A stretch of DNA of 5,226 nt from Candidatus Thiosymbion ectosymbiont of Robbea hypermnestra (lineage in GTDB: Bacteria; Pseudomonadota; Gammaproteobacteria; Chromatiales; Chromatiaceae). The stretch lies in contig JAIZWN010000533.1 of the NCBI GenBank assembly GCA_020443945.1, positions 1 to 5,226 on the forward strand, given 5' to 3'. The notes beneath the pieces are model-generated. The model was not told where the DNA came from. It ran no database searches and saw only the letters and a program-made list of their open reading frames with translations. Below are positions 1 to 5,056 of the stretch, in pieces (the stretch's first letter is position 1; each line of letters begins with the position of its first letter). A program made the position numbers and the translations under genes.

Positions 1-111
1 ACCGTAACTTGTTTTGCTTTGGTTGTGTCCGGGATTCGGCGTATATACCCAGGGATAACAAAATTACAACACCACCCTGTGATGTTTGAATCCGCCGATT
101 CTCGCCGATGA

Positions 112-160
112 AAACATGCGGTAATCCGTGAAAATCGTCGTAATCTGCGGACAATAATGA
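112..160. repeat. Dispersed intergenic element-like sequence
   Basis: The segment reads as two imperfect tandem units, GTAATCCGTGAAAATC followed by GTAATCTGCGGACAA, linked by GTC. From memory, similar strings (on the reverse strand, CCGCAGATTAC followed by GATTTTCACGGATTA) recur in non-coding DNA of many unrelated bacteria. It is therefore annotated as a probable fragment of a dispersed, non-coding element. The tandem structure is seen directly. The family assignment is recollection that a genome-wide search should confirm. Confidence 0.4.
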
Positions 161-232
161 TGGTGAGGGGAGGTCTCTACGCCAAATCCCGGAAACCACA
201 AAGCTAAGACACCACCCCCGCTATACTATAGA

Positions 233-260
233 GTCGCCCGGCGAAACGCGCCGGCGCGAC
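233..260. repeat. GC-rich inverted repeat (hairpin)
   Basis: The left arm GTCGCCCGGCG pairs with the right arm CGCCGGCGCGAC across an AAACG loop. This gives 11 base pairs interrupted by a single bulged C. No T-tract follows on either side, so it is not a classical intrinsic terminator. It could be the end of an upstream transcription unit, a regulatory dyad or part of a palindromic element. Only the structure is seen; the role is unknown. Confidence 0.5.
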
Positions 261-387
261 CACCCGTGGATGGCCGAGCCACCCGGTTCACATCGACAAA
301 CCCGGCGGCAAGCGCCTCGAAACCCCATTATCAGGTATCGGACCCATGATCGCCTGAAAAAAAGTCCCCTCGCGCTGCCGAGCCGTT

Positions 388-429
388 GCGAGCACCCCGG
401 TAATGCCCCCGACCCCAGGGAGTGCTCGC
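388..429. promoter_or_regulatory. 8-bp inverted repeat upstream of leader promoter
   Basis: GCGAGCAC at 388-395 and GTGCTCGC at 422-429 are exact reverse complements, separated by 26 nt. The right arm ends 12 nt before the putative -35 box of the leader promoter. The position suits a binding site for a dimeric regulator or an architectural signal for spacer integration. It could also be chance in GC-rich DNA. No known operator consensus is recognised. Confidence 0.35.
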
Positions 430-441
430 GGAAAATCGTTC

Positions 442-469
442 TTTAAAAATCAGACAGTTGTTCTATAAT
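442..469 (+). promoter_or_regulatory. Leader promoter for pre-crRNA
   Basis: A perfect sigma-70 -10 hexamer TATAAT lies at 464-469. It is preceded after 16 nt by TTTAAA at 442-447, which matches the -35 consensus TTGACA at four of six positions. It points towards the array, and the predicted start would fall near 475-477, about 100 nt upstream of repeat 1. A promoter in the leader reading into the array is the normal arrangement. The -10 box is convincing; the -35 assignment is weaker. Confidence 0.65.
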
Positions 470-474
470 TTGTC

Positions 475-490
475 GACCCCTCATGGGGTC
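475..490 (+). promoter_or_regulatory. Hairpin at predicted pre-crRNA 5' end
   Basis: GACCCC (475-480), loop TCAT, then GGGGTC (485-490) form a perfect 6-bp stem with a 4-nt loop. It begins 6 nt after the TATAAT box, so it would be at or next to the first transcribed base. It may stabilise the 5' end of the leader transcript, or act in DNA form as an operator. It is not followed by a T-tract, so termination is unlikely. Confidence 0.45.
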
Positions 491-1037
491 TGGGAAGCTG
501 CGCCTGCATGTCCACCACAAGCCCTCGAAAACAGCCGCGAAAAGCGCGACACAACAGAGCCGCCACGCGGGCTTATTCCGCGGCCCAATGCCGCGGCCTC
601 ATTGAAGCTAAATGGCTTTCTGATAGATACTACCTGGGCATCCCTATTCCGCGGCCCAATGCCGCGGCCTCATTGAAGCATTCTGATAATTGGACAGAAT
701 ACGCTAAGGGTGTAATATATTCCGCGGCCCAATGCCGCGGCCTCATTGAAGCAGTCCAATTAATACGATACCGTTCTTTACGGCACATTATTCCGCGGCC
801 CAATGCCGCGGCCTCATTGAAGCTTTGACTTGGTGGACCTATTGGGACCACTACCACACTATTCCGCGGCCCAATGCCGCGGCCTCATTGAAGCTGGTGT
901 TAGGCCTCATGGACGCAAAATCTGTTGTTGTATTCCGCGGCCCAATGCCGCGGCCTCATTGAAGCATCGTATTGGTGATGGCGCTGCTGGTCGCTGCGCA
1001 GATATTCCGCGGCCCAATGCCGCGGCCTCATTGAAGC

Positions 1038-1076
1038 CCCTTGAGCATCTCGCATCGGCACCAGCAAATCACCAGT
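1038..1076 (-). other. Spacer 7, primase-like protospacer
   Basis: Read on the reverse strand, the 39-nt spacer is open throughout and translates to TGDLLVPMRDAQG. A motif of the form L-L-V-P-x-R-D-x-x-G is familiar from the region before the Toprim domain in phage and plasmid primases of the P4/TraC type. It may therefore target a primase gene of a phage or integrative element. The translation is exact; the family match is from memory and rests on 13 residues. Confidence 0.5.
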
Positions 1077-2842
1077 ATTCCGCGGCCCAATGCCGCGGCC
1101 TCATTGAAGCCCCTGTCGATCCCCAGTCCATAAACACTTTGGACCCCTATTCCGCGGCCCAATGCCGCGGCCTCATTGAAGCGTGTCCAGGGTGAACGAC
1201 AGCAGGCGCCAGGACCACGCTTATTCCGCGGCCCAATGCCTCGGCCTCATTGAAGCGAGGTTATTTTTGAAATGGTTGAGGAGCCAGCGCAGTATTCCGC
1301 GGCCCAATGCCGCGGCCTCATTGAAGCCTAATGAGGCAATGATCAGAGGATCGTCCCGATCGATATTCCGCGGCCCAATGCCGCGGCCTCATTGAAGCAA
1401 ATATTGAGTGGATACTTTGATGTCTGTCTGATTGATTATTCCGCGGCCCAATGCCGCGGCCTCATTGAAGCATCTTATCCGCCGACCTGCGTGCTCTGCG
1501 GTGGGGTAGGGATTCCGCGGCCCAATGCCGCGGCCTCATTGAAGCTTGATTTAATCCGAGAAGAAGTCGGAGACAACCCGCAATATTCCGCGGCCCAATG
1601 CCGCGGCCTCATTGAAGCCGGCGTCCTGGTCACCAGTCGCCGGGTGCAGGATGCTATTCCGCGGCCCAATGCCGCGGCCTCATTGAAGCTCCTTTAGGAA
1701 CCGGATTTCGATTCCACGGTCGGTCATTCCGCGGCCCAATGCCGCGGCCTCATTGAAGCCCCATGACCCTGTTTCGTAATGTTCCACCGGCGCTGAGCCA
1801 TTCCGCGGCCCAATGCCGCGGCCTCATTGAAGCCCCCGTTGGGCGGTATGGTGTAGCGTGGCGTGGTGGTAGAATTCCGCGGCCCAATGCCGCGGCCTCA
1901 TTGAAGCCCCCGCCTGCAGAATCAGCACGACGCCGGGACAAGATTATTCCGCGGCCCAATGCCGCGGCCTCATTGAAGCCCTCGGCGAATGGCAGGGTGC
2001 TGCCGGCCGACTGTGATTCCGCGGCCCAATGCCGCGGCCTCATTGAAGCCGATGATGGCTTGGGCCTGTGCTCGGCGCAGGCTGCTATTCCGCGGCCCAA
2101 TGCCGCGGCCTCATTGAAGCACTTCGGCAAGCTGGCCGAGATCGTCAAGCAGTACCTGCGATTCCGCGGCCCAATGCCGCGGCCTCATTGAAGCACGGCA
2201 TCCCCCAAGGCCGCTTCCGCTTCCTCTTGTATATTCCGCGGCCCAATGCCGCGGCCTCATTGAAGCGTAGTTTGCGTTGGTAGCTCAGGTTGCGGATATT
2301 CTCTATTCCGCGGCCCAATGCCGCGGCCTCATTGAAGCCTGCGAATAGAGACGCATCGTCGCTAGACCCCATGCTATTCCGCGGCCCAATGCCGCGGCCT
2401 CATTGAAGCTCGAGGCCGCCTATCAAACCGAAAGAATAAAACCACCTATTCCGCGGCCCAATGCCGCGGCCTCATTGAAGCATTTATTTTGAAGTGTGTA
2501 TTATATTCACGGTATGAACTATTCCGCGGCCCAATGCCGCGGCCTCATTGAAGCTTCATGTAATAATTAAAGGTAGCTTTAACATATGGTCTATTCCGCG
2601 GCCCAATGCCGCGGCCTCATTGAAGCAATTCTTTATTCTTATTCCTGGCGCTAATACACGTTCTATTCCGCGGCCCAATGCCGCGGCCTCATTGAAGCTT
2701 CGAGGGCGGTGTGGATCGCCGCCCGTCGCGCGGGCTATTCCGCGGCCCAATGCCGCGGCCTCATTGAAGCCGTATGAAAACCAAGACCCGAAAACGCTAC
2801 CGGGACCTATTCCGCGGCCCAGTGCCGCGGCCTCATTGAAGC

Positions 2843-2882
2843 GGCGCCCCGGTGACCATCACCAGCGGCTACCGCAGCCCCT
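2843..2882 (+). other. Spacer 32, M15-peptidase-like protospacer
   Basis: In the forward frame the spacer encodes GAPVTITSGYRSP. The segment I-T-S-G-Y-R-S-P is characteristic of peptidase M15-family D-Ala-D-Ala carboxypeptidases, which phages commonly use as endolysins or tail-associated lysins. The S-G-Y-R part belongs to the conserved active-site region of the family. This spacer probably records a phage lysis gene. It sits between two A14G variant repeats in the old part of the array. Confidence 0.6.
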
Positions 2883-2916
2883 ATTCCGCGGCCCAGTGCC
2901 GCGGCCTCATCGAAGC

Positions 2917-2956
2917 ATCTATAGGGACGGTTCTTTATCAACTAATTGTCCCTGCT
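2917..2956. other. Spacer 33 with an internal inverted repeat
   Basis: AGGGAC at 2923-2928 and GTCCCT at 2948-2953 are exact reverse complements 19 nt apart. The AT-rich centre includes GGTTCTTTATCAACTAATT. The layout resembles GGGAC...GTCCC intergenic elements often seen near REP-associated (Y1/RAYT) transposases. Related GTCCC/GGGAC dyads occur in this window at 3352-3368 and 4819-4838. The origin from a palindromic element is an inference. Confidence 0.35.
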
Positions 2957-3209
2957 ATTCCGCGGCCCAGTGCCGCGGCCTCATTGAAGCTCTGGCTTCT
3001 CGCAAAGCTTCTTGTACGACTTCCGCATCTATTCCGCGGCCCAATGCCGCGGCCTCATTGAAGCAATTCTCGGATGAGCTTGGCGTTGGACATTGTGCGA
3101 ACTATTCCGCGGCCCAATGCCGCGGCCTCATTGAAGCCGTTATCTTTTATTATAGGATACCCAACTAATCCACCTATTCCGCGGCTCAATGCCGCGGCCT
3201 CATTGAAGC

Positions 3210-3247
3210 CGTAGGATGGGTAGAGCCAAGGACGGCGAAACCCATCT
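3210..3247. other. Spacer 37, resembling a palindromic intergenic element
   Basis: GATGGGT (3215-3221) and ACCCATC (3240-3246) are exact reverse complements. The opening CGTAGGATGGGT and the later GCGAAACCCATC resemble a gammaproteobacterial palindromic intergenic family I remember (GTAGGATGGGT...GCGAAACCCATC). A related string in reverse orientation, CACCGCATCCTACG, lies at 5017-5030 in this window. The segment is 38 nt, like neighbouring spacers, and is followed by the start of a truncated repeat, so it is best read as a spacer. Insertion of such an element into the old end of the array is the alternative. Confidence 0.45.
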
Positions 3248-3326
3248 ATTCCGCTTCGGTTCCACGATCAGCCGCGCCCGTGGGTGCACGCTATTCCGCG
3301 GCCCAATGCCGCGGCCTTGTTGGAGC
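3248..3326 (+). repeat. Decayed leader-distal end of the array
   Basis: At 3248, exactly one 72-bp period after repeat 37, the first seven core bases ATTCCGC are present with the usual CT before them, but the other 27 are missing. The 38 nt that follow (3255-3292) have the length of a full spacer. The last repeat (3293-3326) is intact through the hairpin but carries three transitions in the 3' part: C26T, A27G and A31G (3318, 3319, 3323). Mutated terminal repeats mark the oldest end of an array and fix its orientation. Confidence 0.8.
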
Positions 3327-3334
3327 CGATTGTT

Positions 3335-3383
3335 GCCGGCGGGATGCTGGCGGTCCCAGGGACGGTCCCAAATCTCCGCCGGT
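3335..3383. repeat. Compound palindromic element between array and sat
   Basis: An outer 7-bp inverted repeat, CCGGCGG (3336-3342) with CCGCCGG (3376-3382), encloses the chained dyads GTCCC-A-GGGAC-G-GTCCC at 3353-3368. The 14-nt string GGTCCCAGGGACGG (3352-3365) recurs downstream of sat at 4820-4833. It looks like a dispersed palindromic element rather than a gene. A role in ending transcripts from the array is possible, but there is no T-tract. Confidence 0.45.
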
Positions 3384-3563
3384 GCGCTCATAAACACAGC
3401 TTTGGCGGGGAAAAGCGGCGGTTGTGGTATGGTTTGTTCGTAGATGCCACTTTTCGGCCCACAAAGCATGGCGGTCGGGTAATTTCGTAACCCGCCGCAA
3501 GCTATCGCAAACAGGCTCCGCTCCGTCGTGCAGGCCCGTGCCGGGTGCCCGCGGGCGAGTCGT
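3384..3563. other. Upstream region of sat
   Basis: No supported gene is seen here. Short open frames run through this stretch on both strands, but none has a convincing ribosome binding site or recognisable product. Several continue into repeat sequence or lie antisense to sat. A sat promoter is expected here but no good -35/-10 pair is visible: TTGGCG at 3402-3407 and TATGGT at 3428-3433 are 20 nt apart, too far for a normal sigma-70 promoter. Confidence 0.4.
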
Positions 3564-3569
3564 AAGGAG
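3564..3569 (+). promoter_or_regulatory. Ribosome binding site of sat
   Basis: AAGGAG (within AAGGAGAGG) lies 9 nt before the ATG at 3579. This favours that start over an in-frame ATG at 3528, which would add 17 residues rich in Arg, Lys, Gln and Cys that do not resemble the start of ATP sulfurylases. Confidence 0.85.
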
Positions 3570-3578
3570 AGGCAAAAG

Positions 3579-4766
3579 ATGATCAGACCAGTCGGCTCCG
3601 ACGAGCTGCAACCCTTGTTCGTGTACGATCCGGACCAACACCATGCCCTGCTGCATGAGGCGCGGGAGCTGCCCGCGGTGACGATCAGCTCCCAGGCCGC
3701 GGGCAACGCGGTCATGATGGGCGGCGGCTATTTCAGTCCGCTCAAGGGCTTCATGAAGGTGGCGGACGCCGTGAGCGTGGCCCAGACCATGAGGACCACC
3801 GACGGCGGCTTTTTCCCGGTGCCCGTGTTGTGCCTGCTCGACGAGGTCGATGTTATCAAGGGCGCCAAGCGTGTCGCCCTGCTCGATCCGAACATGGAGG
3901 GAAATCCGGTGCTCGCCATCATGGATGTGGAGAAGATCGAGACCGTCAGCGATGACCAGATGGCGCTGATGACCGAGCGGGTCTACCGCACCCAGGACAA
4001 GGCGCATCCGGGCGTCGCCGCCTTCAACGGGCAGGGTCGGTTCGCGGTCTCCGGGCCTATCCAGGTGCTGCATTTTTCCTATTTCCTGGATGATTTCCCG
4101 GATACCTTCCGCACGGCGGTGGAGATCCGCAACGAGATCGCCGAGCGCGGCTGGAACAAGATTGTCGCCTTCCAGACCCGCAACCCCATGCACCTGGCCC
4201 ATGAGGAGCTGTGCCATATGGCTATGGACCGTCTCGGGTGCGACGGCCTTGTCATCCACATGCTGTTGGGCAAGCTCAAGTCCGGCGATATCCCCGCTCC
4301 GGTACGGGATGCGGCGATCCGCAAGATGGTCGAGCTCTATTTTCCGCCGAACAGCGCCATGGTCACGGGCTACGGCTTCGATATGCTCTACGCCGGCCCG
4401 CGGGAGGCGGTGCTCCATGCCTATTTCCGCCAGAATATGGGGGCGACCCATTTCATCATCGGCCGCGATCATGCCGGGGTGGGTGACTATTACGGGGCCT
4501 TCGACGCCCAATCCATCTTCGACGAGGAGGTCCCGGAAGGCGCGCTCGAGATCGAGATCTTCAAGGCCGATCACACCGCCTGGTCCAGGAAGCTCGGCAA
4601 GGTCGTGATGATGCGCGAGGCGCCGGACCATACCAAGGAGGACTTTGTGCTCCTGTCCGGCACCAAGGTGCGGGAGATGTTGTCCGAGGGCATTGCCCCG
4701 CCCGAGGAATTCTCGCGCCCCGAGGTGGCGCGGATTCTGATGGACTATTATCGCTCGGAGAAGTAA
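3579..4766 (+). CDS. sat: Sulfate adenylyltransferase (ATP sulfurylase), dissimilatory type
   Basis: The 395-residue product catalyses ATP + sulfate <-> adenylylsulfate (APS) + diphosphate in the cytoplasm. In sulfur oxidisers it typically runs from APS to ATP and sulfate, after APS reductase; in sulfate reducers it activates sulfate. An N-terminal PUA-like domain (about 1-165) includes the GGGYFSPLKGFM segment (48-59). The catalytic domain shows QTRNP (199-203) continuing as MHLAHEE with the HxxH pair H205/H208, GRDHAGVG (295-302) and the C-terminal SGTKVREML (360-368). Length matches homomeric bacterial Sat. There is no fused APS kinase domain, and the zinc-binding cysteine cluster of some thermophile enzymes is absent. 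The gene is complete and GC-rich, and appears to stand alone: no apr or other sulfur gene starts within the 460 bp downstream. The physiological direction is inferred, not shown. Confidence 0.96.
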   Translation: MIRPVGSDELQPLFVYDPDQHHALLHEARELPAVTISSQAAGNAVMMGGGYFSPLKGFMKVADAVSVAQTMRTTDGGFFPVPVLCLLDEVDVIKGAKRVALLDPNMEGNPVLAIMDVEKIETVSDDQMALMTERVYRTQDKAHPGVAAFNGQGRFAVSGPIQVLHFSYFLDDFPDTFRTAVEIRNEIAERGWNKIVAFQTRNPMHLAHEELCHMAMDRLGCDGLVIHMLLGKLKSGDIPAPVRDAAIRKMVELYFPPNSAMVTGYGFDMLYAGPREAVLHAYFRQNMGATHFIIGRDHAGVGDYYGAFDAQSIFDEEVPEGALEIEIFKADHTAWSRKLGKVVMMREAPDHTKEDFVLLSGTKVREMLSEGIAPPEEFSRPEVARILMDYYRSEK

Positions 4767-4771
4767 CCCGC

Positions 4772-4792
4772 CGGGCCCCGGTCCGGGGCCCG
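4772..4792 (+). terminator. Candidate terminator hairpin after sat
   Basis: CGGGCCCC (4772-4779) and GGGGCCCG (4785-4792) form a perfect 8-bp GC stem around a 5-nt loop, starting 6 nt after the sat stop codon. The position is ideal for a terminator, but no T-tract follows (AGAAGCCG). It may act as a 3' stabilising structure or a non-canonical or Rho-assisted terminator. Confidence 0.5.
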
Positions 4793-4818
4793 AGAAGCCG
4801 AATCGTCCTCCTCGCCAC

Positions 4819-4899
4819 GGGTCCCAGGGACGGGACCCCGCCGCGACGAGAGGCGATCCGCCCGCCTCCCGGTCGAGGGCGTCGCAACAGGCGACACCC
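4819..4899. repeat. Further hairpins downstream of sat
   Basis: GGGTCCC (4819-4825), loop AGGGAC, GGGACCC (4832-4838) forms a 7-bp stem. A second hairpin is GTCGC (4881-4885), loop AACAG, GCGAC (4891-4895), extended past one mismatch by GGG/CCC (4877-4879, 4897-4899). Neither is followed by a T-tract. The first contains the 14-nt string also present upstream of sat at 3352-3365. These may be palindromic element remnants or additional transcript-end structures. Confidence 0.45.
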
Positions 4900-4910
4900 G
4901 ACGCGGTCCG

Positions 4911-5000
4911 GTGATGGATCGCGGTTCGCTCCGCTTACCATATTGTTTGATGCGCTCTCTATGTCTACCGCATCAGGGTATGGTCCGTCGCGCCCATCAC
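4911..5000. repeat. Large nested imperfect palindrome (about 90 nt)
   Basis: Four pairs of arms nest in order: GTGATGG (4911-4917) with CCATCAC (4994-5000); CGCG (4920-4923) with CGCG (4989-4992); ACCATA (4937-4942) with TATGGT (4979-4984); and TGATGCG (4948-4954) with CGCATCA (4969-4975) around a 14-nt loop. The arms total 24 bp, with bulges between them. This resembles a miniature palindromic element and could fold in RNA. No coding sequence is supported here. The strings TTCGCTCCGCTTACC (4925-4939) and TCGCTCCGCTCACC (5007-5020) on either side of the loop are near-duplicates. Confidence 0.55.
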
Positions 5001-5006
5001 ATCATG

Positions 5007-5030
5007 TCGCTCCGCTCACCGCATCCTACG
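5007..5030. repeat. Remnant of a palindromic intergenic element
   Basis: TCGCTCCGCTCACC followed by GCATCCTACG resembles one arm of a gammaproteobacterial intergenic palindrome family (reverse strand CGTAGGATGCGGTGAGCG). The matching second arm is not evident. It shares CGTAGGATG with spacer 37 (3210-3247). Family identity is from memory. Confidence 0.35.
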
Positions 5031-5056
5031 AAACTCATCGATTTTCTTTAATACAT

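Larger units (their letters stand above)
1..360. other. Non-coding region upstream of the CRISPR leader
   Basis: No convincing gene is seen here. The forward frame starting at base 1 is open only to a TGA at 109-111 (36 codons). Its translation shows no domain I recognise, so it could be the tail of an upstream gene but is more likely chance. The stretch contains an element-like fragment near 112-160 and a GC-rich hairpin at 233-260, listed separately. A TATACT hexamer at 223-228 resembles a -10 box but has no matching -35 and no following gene. Adaptation or effector cas genes, if linked to the array, would have to lie further left or outside the window. Confidence 0.6.
361..574 (+). promoter_or_regulatory. 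CRISPR leader
   Basis: This non-coding stretch directly abuts the first repeat. The right end of the array is the degenerate end, so this left side is the side where new spacers should be added. It contains an A/T-rich patch around 434-471 (including CTTTAAAAATC) in otherwise GC-rich DNA, a promoter-like element, and two dyads at 388-429 and 475-490. The bases touching repeat 1 are GGGCTT, which matters because the base or bases immediately before later repeats appear to be copied from the leader edge. The left limit of the functional leader cannot be set from sequence alone; 361 is an arbitrary boundary. Confidence 0.7.
575..3326 (+). CRISPR. CRISPR array, 39 repeat units and 38 spacers
   Basis: The core repeat is 34 nt: ATT, stem CCGCGGC, loop CCAAT, stem GCCGCGG, CCTC, and the 3' tag ATTGAAGC. 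Core starts are 575, 646, 719, 790, 861, 932, 1004, 1077, 1149, 1223, 1294, 1365, 1438, 1512, 1585, 1656, 1726, 1800, 1874, 1946, 2016, 2087, 2161, 2233, 2305, 2376, 2448, 2521, 2593, 2665, 2737, 2809, 2883, 2957, 3031, 3104 and 3176 (37 full-length), then 3248 (truncated) and 3293 (degenerate). Period is 70-74 bp, and spacers are 36-40 nt counted against the core. Substitutions occur only in repeats 10 (G19T), 32-34 (A14G; 33 also T29C), 37 (C11T) and 39. The 7-bp stem and ATTGAAGC tag fit Cas6 processing in a type I or III system. Subtype cannot be assigned because no cas gene is present. Spacers look unique by eye. Confidence 0.98.

Noticed and set aside
223..228. TATACT as a -10 box
   Set aside because: There is no acceptable -35 hexamer 15-19 nt upstream and no gene directly downstream.
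331..363. TCAGG...CCTGA dyad followed by seven A residues
   Set aside because: A terminator needs a T-tract after the hairpin on the transcribed strand. Here the forward strand has A residues after it, and on the reverse strand the T-tract comes before the dyad. The stem is also weak.
422..3168. Many short open frames on both strands inside the array
   Set aside because: Their translations are the repeat read in different frames (for example IPRPNAAASLK, YSAAQCRGLIEA, FNEAAALGRGI), joined by spacer sequence. They are artefacts of the CRISPR repeats.
3528..3578. Upstream in-frame ATG as the sat start
   Set aside because: The added 17 residues do not resemble the start of the family, while AAGGAG sits 9 nt before the ATG at 3579.
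3200..3715. Reverse-strand open frame of 171 codons between the array and sat
   Set aside because: It starts inside sat antisense and ends in repeat 37, has no ribosome binding site, and its translation includes palindromic-element and repeat sequence.
3291..4631. Long antisense open frame of 446 codons opposite sat
   Set aside because: It overlaps nearly all of sat in antisense, ends inside a CRISPR repeat, is rich in His, Arg, Gly and Leu as expected for a GC-rich shadow frame, and matches no family I know.
4561..4941. Reverse-strand open frame of 126 codons at the 3' end of sat
   Set aside because: It covers sat antisense and several hairpins, is extremely rich in Arg, Pro and Gly, and has no recognisable domain.
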